From Monarcha castaneiventris obscurior (lineage: Eukaryota; Chordata; Aves; Passeriformes; Monarchidae): DNA of 64,000 nucleotides. The translations under genes were made by a program, and so were the position numbers. The stretch spans positions 14,877,001-14,941,000 of the forward strand of contig JAMPIT010000434.1 in NCBI GenBank assembly GCA_026261815.1, read 5' to 3'. Positions 39,450 to 50,800 of the stretch are shown here, one piece after another; the first letter of the stretch is position 1, and the number at the start of each line of letters is the position of its first letter. Below the pieces are notes generated by a model. The model searched no databases. It was not told the origin of the DNA and saw only the letters and a list, made by a program, of their open reading frames with translations.

Positions 39450-40746
39450 TATGCATGCCCTTCTCACTGACAAAAATGAGTCATGATAATTTCCTGTAGT
39501 ACTCATTTCAGGTCTGATATTTGTGCTCAAGAAACTGTAGAAGTGATCTCACCTTTCAAAACTATCTGGCTTAGAAAACCACACCTCTGCAATCTCCTTT
39601 TCTCCCCATTTTCCATCCTCCTCAGAGTGATGATTTCTGTTTGGGTTTCAGAGAACAATTTTGTCACTTTTTATCTTATGCAAGGGTTCCTGGAGAATTT
39701 CTGGGTTTGGATACAGAGTTGTTTGCCAGAAAGGTAATTAAATGAATCAATTTTGTTAAAGTCCTGGACTGCCTTTACAAATCACTCAGTGTTTATAAGT
39801 AACGAAACCTGTGTGCATTCAGTCTTCACTTTTACTTCTTAAAGTTGCCTGTGCAGCTAATCTTTGGTGGCATGTTGCTTGTTGTCTGGGCAAGCACTTT
39901 GTAGGGTGAACTGCTAGGCATGCTCTCTAAAAGCTAAATATGAAAAATAAGAATTCTAGATCAGTGGAGCATGTGTGGTGCTGTCTGCAGTGTGACTTTC
40001 TGGGACTGGAATCACATCAGCTCTGAATTTGTGCCTGCTGAAGTTTCACAGCTGTCTTTGATTATTTTAACAGTCCCCTCTCTACCAAATAAACCTGGAG
40101 AAAGTAGAACAGTTCCGAATATCTGACATTTTGACGTCCAGTGGCTACTTAACAGTGAAGCGTTTTGTAAAATCAGCCTTGATCAGCTGCAGTGCATTGA
40201 AGTTTACAGTCCCGTTCATAAAACGACTGAGATGGGAAGTAGAATAGTTACATAACATTTCTGTAATGACTTTCTGTAATAAATTAGCTCTGCTGCCATG
40301 AAGCACAACTAAAACTCCCAGATAACATTTTCTTCAACAGTAGTCTCAGATTTTGTCACTCAACAACTATACAGATGACAAAGATTCTTCAAGACCTGGT
40401 CTAAACCGAGGAGATAAGTTTCTTTTTAAAGGATATCCTGAAATAATAACCAAAGAGGCTAGATTTCAGCTCTCCAGTGATACATTCTTCAAGTATTTTA
40501 AGGCTGAAAATAATGTGGCATTGCCACTGCAACCTACTTTTAATTCTATTTGTACATTTCCCATTTGCTTGAAAGTGGAAGTGATATTCAGGCTGAATAG
40601 AATAGATGCCCTTGCACTGTGTTAAGCCTAGTACTATTTTTAAGGTGTTAAACAAGAAATAACAATGAGTTTAAACAGCAGGAGTTAAGACAGGCTGACT
40701 GTATGAAGATGTTGGGTTTATTCCCATTCTGAGCATATCCACCCTC

Positions 40747-40785
40747 TGGGATATGTGCTTTACCCTCAGATATGTGCTTTAACCC
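40747..40785. repeat. 19-bp tandem duplication
   Basis: ATATGTGCTTTA occurs at 40751 and 40770, within two imperfect 19-bp direct repeats. Confidence 0.8.
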
Positions 40786-41875
40786 CTTAATGAGAGGTGA
40801 AGTACAGGTTTTGGGATTCCAATATGTAAGAGGCAGTGAATTACTGGAAGACTTTATTCCCTGTATATTGAGCAATTATCTGCAGTGTTTTCAGAAGAGG
40901 CAGTGCAGTGATACACAGCCCTTTAAAGAGTCAGTAGGTATAGGAAGCTGTGTGGAAGTGGGAGGAAGATAAGAATCATTACTAGGCATCATTACTACAT
41001 TAATTTTTTCCCTAGGGACTTGATTCATCAAGACACAAGTTCTGTGTAATTTTAAGGACATGGATTTCCCACAGCTTTCTGGAAACCACTTTTTTACTTC
41101 TTGAGGTAGAAACAGATTCTTTCTTCTCTTGTGGTGAACTCTTATTTTCTCTTCCCCTTTTTTCTTTGTTCCTGAAATGCTGAAATCATGTGGCAACTAC
41201 AAATACAGAATGTACAATATCAACTAAACTGCATGACATGATTGATAATATATTGGCCTATTTATAGCTAAGCATCCCACAACTACCTCATAGAGCAGCA
41301 AAACTGTCTGCTATCTCTGAAAGATCTTATATGAATTGTTCCCTTTCTGAGCCACACACACCACAAAACCCACAGGAAGTTGTCTCTGTAGTGGCTGCGG
41401 TTCTGCAGTTTCCTTCTTCCCCATCTTTAAGTGGTCAAAACATTTCTTAAAAAGTTAAGTCAACCCAAAGTAGAGAATAGACTTCCTGTTCTTGCAGTGT
41501 AAGAGATATCCATGCCCTCAGAAAGGATTCACACATCTGACTGTCCTTCTGTGTCCTTTGAATCAATGTAGGGTTATGGTTTGAACTTATTAAATAATAG
41601 TTTTATTTTTAGGTTTCCTACCAAGAAAGTATAATAGTACTTTTTTTAGACATCTCCCAGTAGCAGTTATTGAAAAGATGAGTAAAGCACGTGCTTTTCT
41701 TCAGCCCTTGACTTCTAAGACAATTTTCTATCTAAAGATGGGGGTTAAAGATGGTCCTGTTTTCAGTACCTATAAGGGTAGAATCAGGAATATGTTTTAA
41801 AATTCTGATCCTTTAGCTAACAGATGGGACTTGGTATATAACTGTATCTGACTGAATGTACTATGTATAAAAGGC

Positions 41876-41899
41876 ATATATATATATATATATATATAC
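41876..41899. repeat. (AT)n microsatellite
   Basis: Twelve uninterrupted AT dinucleotides, followed by a less regular CACATA stretch. Confidence 0.95.
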
Positions 41900-42521
41900 A
41901 CATAAACACTAACATCTCTCTTGCTGTATATCAGTATGTGTATATAAATATATAGACATCTGCTGTTTCATTAAAGCTTTTTAAAGGGAACACTTGAATA
42001 CACTGGAATCCTAACAGTCTTAACAATATATAACTTGCTCCTTCAGACATGAATTTTACAATATTTATTTAAAAATAATTTTTAAAAACCCCACCAAGGT
42101 TAAATAGGAATATAACTCAAAGTTACTCGCACTTAAGATAATAATTCTACGTTGACTTGACCAATATTTGATTTGGCATTTTTAGTACTGTTGATGGTAG
42201 ATTTGCTTGTGAGCAATTTGTTAATTAAGAGATGCAAAAATTCTCCTGAAGGAAGAATTTCAAAGGACAGCAACGTGATTCTGCTATTGCTTTGTGTAAA
42301 ATCGAGCAAAAACATGCATTAAAAATAATTTATATCTACCAAAAATATATATGCATTTTATGGTGTTTCTAGCTCATCTGATTTGTATCAAGAGTAGAGA
42401 TGAAGATTTAAATAACTGTTGGAAGGCAAGAGAAGGAAGATGGTGGAGGGAGGGTGGGAAGGAAGGAAAGGAAGGAACAAATAATGAAAAAAGGAGAAAA
42501 GAGATAAGGGAGGAAGGGAAG

Positions 42522-42637
42522 GGAAGGAAGGAAGGAAGGAAGGAAGGAAGGAAGGAAGGAAGGAAGGAAGGAAGGAAGGAAGGAAGGAAGGAAGGAAGGA
42601 AGGAAGGAAGGAAGGAAGGAAGGAAGGAAGGAAGGAA
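42522..42637. repeat. (GGAA)29 microsatellite
   Basis: A pure GGAA tetranucleotide array of 116 bp, 29 units, with no interruption. Imperfect purine-rich GGAAG-like sequence extends it leftward to about 42425. Each unit contains the GGAA core bound by ETS-family factors, and long GGAA arrays are known to act as enhancers when bound by some ETS fusion proteins. Being pure purine on one strand it could also form triplex DNA. The predicted K-E-G-R repeat protein on the + strand is an artefact. It lies 2.8 kb upstream of the TJP1 start codon. Confidence 0.97.
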
Positions 42638-42779
42638 TCTCATTAGTCTCTGTGGGCCAAAAGAGTTATGTATATCCAGCTGTTTTAAAACCCTAGCAGA
42701 AGTCTTTCCTTGTTAAATAGTCTCCCTCCTTGTTAAATTCATTGTATGGATTAATGGCATTTTCTCATCCAATGTAAGA

Positions 42780-43210
42780 TGATACAAAAATGGCGCCTCC
42801 ATCTTTGCTGGAGTTTGCTTCGCTTAATATTTTTCTTTCACCCTTTTATTTGTTCTTCATCTTTCTCCCAATACCCTCATAACTGCTTTTCTTTCCCATG
42901 GTCCTTCTCCCTCATTTTAGGGATCCATCTCCACCTCTGTTTTCATGCCTGTATTCCTCTTAGATTCCCTTGCCTCATCTTGGTTGATCTTCTTTACTCT
43001 TTGTTCCCAGCCTGTCCTCCTCCCCAGCCTGGAGGTCTTGCCCACCCTCCCCAGAACTATGCAAGGGGAGAAAGAAGAAAGGGAGGGATTATTCTACCCT
43101 ACACTTTATCAGGTCATCCTCCCCTGAGTTTCTTTTCATGCATCTCCACACCTTGAAATCTTCCCCCTCCTTCCTGTTGTGATCTCAGCCTTTTCCTTCC
43201 TGCCTCCTCT
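42780..43210. other. Pyrimidine-rich segment
   Basis: About 400 bp with a strong C+T excess on the + strand (for example TCTTTCTCCC, TTTTCTTTCCC, CCTTCTCCCTC). It immediately follows the purine-rich GGAA block. I recognise no gene in it. Confidence 0.6.
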
Positions 43211-43339
43211 GGTGAATACTGTGGCAGTGAAGCATGTGGGCATAAAAATCATCACATTCCGCCTTCTGCGTGTGTAGATGGAGTTAAAAAATAATCTGAG
43301 GCTTAGTTACATCTAGCAATTAACAACTAAAAAGTGTGC

Positions 43340-43610
43340 AGTAGTGTTTTCAGCGGAGGGGCTCTGGCGGGAGGCTGCGCTGCAGCACGGAGAGCTCCCA
43401 TGGAGCCGGGCGAAAGGAAGGGGCGAAGCCGGGCGTTCGGGCACTCCGGGGGCGGTCAGGTGTCAGAAAGCCGCGGATCTGCTGCCAGAGGTCCCTGGAG
43501 CTGTGAGGCTGCCCCAGTGTGAGCTGTGGAGAGGTCCCGGTGGGCTTTCCCTGCCCCGCAGTGCCGCACTGTCCGCGCCATGGTGGAGGAGTTGGCCCTT
43601 CCCCCTGGTT
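43340..43610. promoter_or_regulatory. CpG-rich patch 1 kb upstream of the TJP1 CpG island
   Basis: GC-rich sequence with about 20 CpGs counted by eye, including GCCGGGCGTTCGGGCACTCC (about 43430-43449) and CCGCGG near 43472. AT-rich DNA separates it from the main island at 44.55 kb. It may be an upstream promoter or first exon of TJP1, an enhancer, or the remains of a larger island. Open frames crossing it do not match any family I know. A weak donor-like GG|GTAGGG lies at 43711. Confidence 0.35.
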
Positions 43611-45096
43611 TCGGACTGCTGCCTTGGGAATTTGCTTCAGCTATTTCCTGGAATATGAATTTGTTTATTTTCAAAGGAGAACAAACGCAAAACTCATACA
43701 GTAGCTTTGGGTAGGGCGTTTCTTGGTGGAAGAGTGATTTGGATCGTTGAATCCTCTTATTAAGAATTTAAGTACTTCTGAAGATTGCATGGAGCACAAA
43801 AGCAGCTGGTAGCACATAAATAGTACAACTGCAAGAAAATCGCCGCCCTGATACCATGGCTTTTATTGTCATGTATATCTCATGAAATGTTTGCAAAGCG
43901 AGTGCAGAGTAGTCATTTGGGTCTGGGATTCTTTCTCACCTACTTTCCTTTCACTGGAACCGTATGTACCTGATTAGTCATGCCACTTGGGCTCTAATCT
44001 CATTCTAAAGAGTAAATTAATCAGCATCATAAACTATGGACCGTGGTGATGTGGCTAATAAACAGAGTGTGCCATCTTTCACTGATGTTTGTAGCACTTT
44101 AATGGGTGATGTTTCTGGAAGTCATTTGGTTAACTTATAACTTGGCCCTACAAAATTTGGGAGTGTGCTCAGCTTTCTGTGGCATGAGCGTCAAGTCAGA
44201 ACTCCAGCTGAATTTTGAGACAGCCTCATCGTGCATGGGTTGGGCATCCAACGCCCAAAAGTAAAATAACATCTTAAAAAGCCTTTCCTTTTAAATGGAA
44301 AAAAAAAAATGCAGTATTTCTCTTAGTGCTTAAGTAAATACTTACTTTGTAAAATACACTAAAAACGCTTTGTCTAAAATACTGGGAAAGTTTATTTTTC
44401 AAAGCCACAGGCAGCAGTTCATGGTGCTATAGGAAATGCTAAGGCTATGCAGTCACCACCTTAAAGCAAAGCAAATCTTCCAAGTTGTTTTCTTTTTGTG
44501 TCATTATTGCTTTTATCTCAAGAACAAAATGTACAATTAAGGAACTCGAAAACTAATGTCCCGCCCCTTCAAACAATGGGCAAACGCAAAAGCAGGTTTG
44601 AGCCCGCGCTGATCGACATCCCAGTTCGGTGGCCGGCTCCGGGGGGGCGAGGATTCCTTCGCCGTGGGCGCTGCAGGACCGAGCGCCGCGGAGAGCGCAG
44701 GCACGGGCCCTGCCGAGCCCCCGCAGCCCCGCGGCGCTCGGGGCGGTCCCGGGGCCGGCGGCGGTCCCGGCCTGCTCCGCTCGCCGCGTTCAAACGCCCC
44801 CCGCGCTCCCATAGGCTGCGCCGACCCGGCCGCGCTCGGCCCCCGCCGCCCCGACCATGGCGCGGGGGAGCCCGGCGGCGAGCGAGCCCCGCGGGCGGCC
44901 CTCACGGAGCCGCGCCCGGCGGAGCCCGCGGGGCCGGGACCGGCCGCTGCGCCGCCGCCGCTCCGCCGCCGTCCGCGGGTCCAGGTCCTGCGGCAAAGCG
45001 GGGGCAGGCGGCGGCGGGGCGGGCGGTCCCCCCGCGGCGGGATGGGCCGTGCCGGCAGTCGGACATGTCGGTGGCTGCGCGGGGGGAGAGGCACGA

Positions 45097-45131
45097 GGCG
45101 GGCGGGCGGCGCGGCCGCTGAGCGGGCGGGC
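45097..45131 (+). promoter_or_regulatory. Clustered GC boxes (Sp/KLF-type)
   Basis: GGCGGGCGGGCGGC (45097-45110) and GCGGGCGGG (45123-45131) are overlapping Sp1/KLF consensus sites about 320-350 bp before the start codon. A NotI site sits between them. Confidence 0.6.
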
Positions 45132-45229
45132 CCGGGGGCAGCGCGGCCGCTCCCGCGCTCCGGCGGCGGAACCTGGCCCGGGCGCGCCAGGCGCCGCGGG
45201 AGAGAGACCGCACTTTTTTCAAACTTGAG

Positions 45230-45316
45230 CCTCCGCTCCCCTTCCTCTTTCTTCCTCTCTCCCTCCTCCCCCGTCCCCGCCCCTTCCCTGCCGTCCTCCT
45301 CTTCCTCCTCCCCCCC
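45230..45316 (+). promoter_or_regulatory. Polypyrimidine tract in promoter / 5' UTR
   Basis: About 87 bp of almost pure C and T (only a handful of G), for example TTCCTCTTTCTTCCTCTCTC. Such tracts occur in CpG-island promoters and 5' UTRs and can adopt non-B structures. It lies 130-215 bp before the TJP1 ATG, so it is probably transcribed, but this is an inference. Confidence 0.55.
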
Positions 45317-45326
45317 GCGCCCTGGG

Positions 45327-45350
45327 ATGTTTATTCGGGCGGCTGCGTGA
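45327..45350 (+). promoter_or_regulatory. 7-codon upstream ORF in TJP1 leader
   Basis: ATG at 45327, then six sense codons and TGA at 45348, encoding M-F-I-R-A-A-A. The start context is GGGATGT, with a favourable G at -3 and no G at +4. It ends 94 bases before the main ATG, leaving room for re-initiation. If the transcript begins upstream of 45327 this could lower translation of TJP1. Confidence 0.45.
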
Positions 45351-45444
45351 GGCGCGGGTGGCGGCGCTGAGTTTCTCTCCCCCGGCCTGAGGAGTTGCAG
45401 GCGCGCACACGCTCGCCCGGCTCCGGGGGAGAGAAGGAAACAAA

Positions 45445-45477
45445 ATGTCTGCCAGGGCCGCAGCGGCTTCCACGAAG
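45445..45477 (+). CDS. TJP1: TJP1 (ZO-1) first coding exon, partial CDS
   Basis: ZO-1 is a membrane-associated guanylate kinase scaffold. Its PDZ, SH3 and GUK domains link claudins, JAMs and occludin to actin at tight junctions. Only the first coding exon is here: ATG at 45445 and eleven codons, MSARAAAASTK, ending in AAG|gtaagg, a near-consensus splice donor in phase 0. Human ZO-1 begins MSARAAAAKST, so the first eight residues are identical. The rest of the protein, including PDZ1, must be encoded beyond the window. The start is supported by an in-frame TGA at 45388 (19 codons upstream), an A at -3 (ACAAAATGT) and its place inside a CpG island. The match is short, so the identification rests on the N-terminus, the tiny-exon/long-intron structure and the promoter context together. 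Some known ZO-1 isoforms use other first exons. Confidence 0.85.
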
Positions 45478-47858
45478 GTAAGGCTCGGCCCCGGGGCGGC
45501 CGCGTTCCCTGCCCGCTTCCATCCCGCGGTACCCCCGGCGCGGTTTTCCCATTGCCCCGCCGAGTCCGCACGGCGGCGGCCGCGGCTTTACCCCTGCCCG
45601 TCCTGAGGGCGCGGGCCAGTGCGGACCGAGGAGGTGGGCCGGAGCCTCCCGGCCGCCTTCCCTGCAGAGCCTCCCTCCCTCCCTCCCTCTCGCCTGCTGG
45701 GAGCGGCGCGCAGGTGCCCGCACCCCCCCGGCCCGGGCCGCTGCCCCCCCGGCCGCCCCCGCCGCCGTCCCCGCCCGGCCGCCCACCTGTTGGACGTGCG
45801 GCCCCGGGCCCCGGCCGTGGGACGGCTGCGGTAGCCGGGCCCTGCCCCCGGGAGAAGCCCCCGCGCTCCCGCCGGTGCGCTGGCCGTGCCCTTTTGTTCC
45901 AGGCTGGAGCCGGCTAGCAATTAGGAAAGGTTCAACCGGGAGAGTCCAGTACTGCAGGATTTTTTCTGTGGCCGCTGAATCAGTCGGGGATGATTGTTGC
46001 TGACATACGGTAAACAGCTTTGGGGCGGCAGTAATCCGTCAGAAAGTTGTGCCGGTCCTCCACCTGATCCGTAGGTGTTGCCGGTGCAGGTGCACGTTGC
46101 GGGGTGTGTACTCTGACCTCCCCCGGCAGTGCGCGGCGGTGAGTAATGCCGAGCGGCCCCGGGGGAAGAGGTGGAGTTAGGAACGCTCAACAGGTTATTT
46201 CTCCTTCGCGTAAAATTAAAGGTTTGCTTTGAAACTAGTTTGAATTTGAATTTCGATCTAATTTTTAGCTTGTGGCGCCTGAGTAGTTGCTCTGGCTTCA
46301 GTGCGACAAGTTCCTGTCGTGTGTTAGCTGGTGTTGCCAGAGCTTGGCTTGGTGTTTGCTTTCGAGTGAAACTATGTGGTTTCGGTCTGATGTCACTTGC
46401 TGGTATGCACTTACTCAGAAGTGGTATTCTACAGGCTAAAGTAAAATGTACACCTTTCTCTACCGAACAACTTCGGTACTTGAGATACTAAGTAACAAAC
46501 AAACTTAGTTCTAAGATAGTCTTAGCTGGCGATTTTGCCAACTCTAAAGTCTTACTTTTGCGATGTGTTCAAGGCAGCCTCAGCTTCCAGAGTGGTTTTA
46601 AAAACTTTAAAGCCAATGTTGACTGCTGAGTTTCATGCCTCTTTCTAATACCACATTGGGAGGTATTGTATTACATTTGAACGTATACACAAGCACATTT
46701 CAATAATAAATGTTTGTTGTTGGAAGAGTAACTTATTTTGGGTAGTATTTCACCTAGCTATGGAGACAGATAAAACATACTTTTTAGGCCTTTTCAAATG
46801 CACTTATGTTAACAAATAGGAGTTGAAGATAAATTTTGTCTTGAATACTGTTGTGTTAGAATTCTGCTATGTGAGGCATTGTGAGAAATTGCATCTACTT
46901 AAATTTTGCAGATAATCGGGGTATAAAATTCTCATTTCTAGTTCAAAATGCTCTCTTAAAATACAGCTTTTTTGTGAGGCTGTGGACAGGCATTGCCTTC
47001 CACACATGCATGTACTGTCTTGAAAGTTTTTTCTATTTTTAAATATGGAAGTGTATTTAAAGTATCAGAAGTGTACAGAAAGTGTATCTATTTCGGTTGT
47101 AGACTGGCGTACAGACTGGTGTTAATTGAAAGTTGTATCTTGCCATAGCAGTTATTTGAAACTCCTCCTGCTCCTGGTCATATCACATTGGCCCTTGGAG
47201 CTTGCATACATGTATACGGTATCAGCCAAACTAATTATACTGAAAGGTATGTTAATTTAAGAATGTTGCAAAATATAGTCTCACTGGGGCTTAACTCTTC
47301 AGTGGTATGCTTTCAGATTTATGGAAGTCACGTGTTTGAAATAGCGTATCTTTCTCAGGAAAAAAACCTTATTTTGTAAGTCCTGTGACTGTCAGTGTAA
47401 ATTCTTAGTAAATTCTTAGTCTGTGATAGTTTTTAATCAAAATTACTTCTTACCTTTTTATCTTGATCACAGAAATGTCTTTAGAGACTAGACTCTGGTG
47501 CGTACAATTCATATGAGTTTCCTTGTCAAAACAGAGGTGCTTTCAGTGGGTGGATAGTGTTAATTGTCCTTCAGCCATTAGTTCCTGGGCCACTCTCTGT
47601 GTAGTTTTAGTAGTTATAGACAAGGAGATTAAAAAGTATTTTGGAAATTCTAGAATATTGTGGGATTTCTGTGTTCACATTTCAAATATTTTTTCCTTTA
47701 GTTACCCCTTTAACATGGTGTCTGGTTTCTTGCTTTGGGGGTTGTAATGCTTTAAAAAAGTCTCTGTGAATGGTTTTTTCTTAATAGTTACTTAATATAC
47801 TTTTGAGCTTTGTGTCCATATCCACAGTTACCTTGGCATGCTTGACCATACAAAACCT

Positions 47859-47877
47859 AAAAAAAAAAAAAAAAAAA
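47859..47877. repeat. Poly(A) run with A-rich tail
   Basis: Nineteen consecutive A, followed by GAAAAAGAAAAAT. No SINE or processed pseudogene is recognisable immediately before it, so it is listed as a simple repeat. Confidence 0.9.
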
Positions 47878-50800
47878 GAAAAAGAAAAATATTATTTTTG
47901 ATTACCTGAATAATTCTTATTTGTATGTGAGAGAATCTTGGCTGCTGTGATTGATTGTGTTATGCCCTATTATCAACAGTCTTTAACAAAGTTTCACTGC
48001 CCTTCAGTTTTGATTACTTAGCTTTTTCCCTGCTATGCTGTAAAAGAATGTGGTTTTATTAAGGTATTACATGCTTGTTGTAGCTGTTGGTAATATACAA
48101 TAGAAAATGGAGGAAAAATGAAGTCTTGCTTGCAGTTTAATCTGGTCGTGTCTGTTGCTGCAAAATTTAAGGGGCCTAATTTCTTTTGATGTCTTTCTGA
48201 ACGGTACTGGTGGATGCTGTGGGAATGACTGTGTCAGGGTCTTAGTAATGGGATGTAAACTTTCTTTCTGCCTTTAAGTTGGAGAGTCAAATATAGTCCA
48301 CATTGGTAAAAAACCAACTAAACAAATCAACAAACCACCCTGAAAATCTTTTAAAGTGTAAGTGTGGGGACAGGACTTACTGAATCCCTGAGCCTTTTTG
48401 AATGCTGAACCTGAATTCTTGAGACTTCCTTCTATTATTAAGTACATTCATGAAGACTATTTCAGTCTTTCACCTCAGTCCTGTAATTAATTGAATTTTG
48501 GTTATTCTAACTGGTTTTCTAGCTCCAGGCATGTATCTGTTAATTATCCCTTGAATCAGGAGCTGAGAACATGACTGTGTTAATGGTTCAAGACCTGCTG
48601 ATTGCAAGGTCTCATTGGTTTTCTGTTTTAGAGGGAATGACCTATGGTTTTCCTAAGTGTGGGTTAGCATTGTACCCAAGATCTTACTTGGAAACACCAA
48701 TGGATTTGTTTCTTGTAGAGCCTATATGTGCAAATGTTTTTATAGTGATTTTAATGCAGTCTGTGAGATAGCGAAGTTTGGAGCAGTGCTTTGTTTTTCC
48801 CATCTATGCTATATATGAGCACTGTAAAGTTAGATCAGTTCTTCTTTGGTTCTTTGTGAGATTCTTCAACTGTAACAACAAAGAAATAAAGGCATAGAAA
48901 ATGTATATGGGAAAGTAACCAAGAATTCAGTTTAACCTAAGAATCTACCTCCTATAGGGAAAGAAGAGCCTTTATAATACTACATTTAGTTGTCATAATT
49001 TCTGTAAGTTGTATTTAGACCTTAGGTAATGCTAATTTTAATGTTCCGGTGGGTATTTTTCAAGGAATAATTTATATGAATAACTTGTATTTTGCGCTTG
49101 GATTTTCTTGAATTCATTGTTCCAGTTAGGAGTACCAGCAACTTCAACTACCAGATGATACCTCAGGTGCGTTTTTCAGTATGACTTTGGCTGCAGTGGG
49201 AGAAGAGCTGCAAGCTCCACGCTCCATAGGTCATTATGAAGTGTATTCTGGAGTTTGCTTCTGGTTCAACGTGCGGCATAAAGATTACTGAAATGTAAAC
49301 AGAACTTGAAATCTGACTGTGCCTGGCAACTGGCTCCACCTTTATAGAGTGGAAAATCAGTAAGACCTAATCGGTGACCAGCTAGCTAATCTTTGTGTCA
49401 AGGAAGACATCTAGAAATGGGTTATTGTACGTCATAAGTATTCTAACACGCGCCTTGTGCTACTATTCAGTTTCCATGAGAATGGATACTGGGCTTCTAT
49501 CTGTGCAAAAAAAAGCTCAAAACATAGTATTTTGAATTTGTGCTTGAAATCAAGAGTGGTTATTGAGCTTGAATATATGTCTGTGTTGACGCTGCAATGT
49601 ATCATTGTCAAAGCCTTCTGGGTACTTGTGATGATACTTGGTTTTAAGTATTCAGGATAAGGTACTGAGTTGGAAACAACTGTAACTAGTCAACTACTCA
49701 AGCTCTGAGTTGTGCTAAATATGGTGGGTATATTACTTGAAGTGCTATGCAAAAGTATTGTCTGTCTCAGGTCAAAGAAGTGTTCACCCACTTTGTTTGC
49801 CAATCAGCTTTCAGACTGAAATAGGATCCTCTTTTCTGTTTTCTTCTCCTCTCCTCTATACCTAGAGGAAAGGCCATGTCTTGCGGGGGAAAATCTGATT
49901 AGTCACAGTGTGGGGGGAGTAAAGCCATGTACATGTCCATGTCAAAATTAATAGTCCCAATATTTGGTTTGTAACACTGTCAAATTCTAAGTGACAGTTG
50001 GAGTTCAGGGATAGTATTTGAAACAAATGCTTTTATTGTTTTTGTTATGGGTTAAGAAAGACATTGGTCATTTATATCCCCACAAATATTTCCTTGTTAT
50101 CTTGGTCTAAATACAGCAGAAATTAATATCAAGCTATGCCCAGTGTTTTCTCAGGCAAATATATTGCTAATGACTTCTTCACTGAATGTACTGATTAAGC
50201 AAACAGCCGTAGGGAAGTCTTAAAATGAATTCCATGATTCTGTGCAGTGTATTTATGCTGAGTCCAAAAAGTCCTGAAATGAAAACATTGTCTTGTCTTA
50301 TAATTATGCTATTTTAGGGACAGATTATTCAAATATGCGCTGTGCAGTCATAAATAGTAGGGGTGCTCTTGTTTCAAGGGGCTGTGATGTGCTTGAGTAA
50401 AGGATCTGAGAAAATGGAGGGACACGTTCAGCTGAATATTTAAGTTCCCGTGTGGATCCCTTGGAGGCTGCAGAGTAACAAGTACTGCCAAGGCCACAAG
50501 TGTGGTGACTTGTCCCGGGACAGTGGTGTCTGCTTGGTTATCCATGGGATTTTCCTGCTGTGGTGTACTCTTAGCTCCTTAAGGCCCAAGCTCTGTGGAC
50601 TGTTGGGGTTATGTAGATGGGCTACTGCAGGGTTGGAGAACTGCCCCAGTGTGTGCAGGCCTGGGCACGTGGCTTACGTTTACTATTCATGACTCTGTAG
50701 GATCTTCAGTAGTTCGTTAGAGGTCTTTCCTGCATTTGCACATCAGGATTTATTTAGACACTTGGAAAAATTACCTGTATTGTTGGTGTTAAAAAGTTAA

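Larger units (their letters stand above)
34331..42440. other. Non-coding DNA, no gene seen
   Basis: AT-rich sequence with small tandem duplications and a TA microsatellite (listed separately). No open frame exceeds about 100 codons and no transposon is recognised. Confidence 0.5.
44555..45900 (+). promoter_or_regulatory. TJP1: CpG island / TJP1 promoter
   Basis: About 1.3 kb of very GC-rich, CpG-dense sequence surrounding the first coding exon of TJP1. It has no obvious TATA box, as expected of a broad housekeeping-type promoter. A GC box (CCCGCCCC) marks the left edge at 44560, and clustered GGGCGG boxes occur at 45097-45131. An interrupted GCC triplet run lies at about 44947-44977, and three NotI sites (GCGGCCGC) at 45111, 45143 and 45496. 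The island extends into intron 1. Long open frames on both strands here (up to 344 codons) follow from the shortage of AT-rich stop codons and are not genes. The transcription start cannot be fixed from sequence, but the polypyrimidine tract at 45230-45316 is a plausible 5' UTR or start region. Divergent antisense transcription is possible but unsupported. Confidence 0.88.

Noticed and set aside
42351..42716. 121-codon K-E-G-R repeat protein
   Set aside because: It is a direct translation of the GGAA microsatellite.
44537..45571. 344-codon minus-strand open frame and several plus-strand ones in the CpG island
   Set aside because: Very GC-rich DNA has few stop codons. The products are low-complexity R/G/P/A-rich and overlap a well-supported promoter and exon.
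47859..47877. Poly(A) run as the tail of a processed pseudogene or SINE
   Set aside because: No retrocopy-like or tRNA/7SL-like sequence precedes it.
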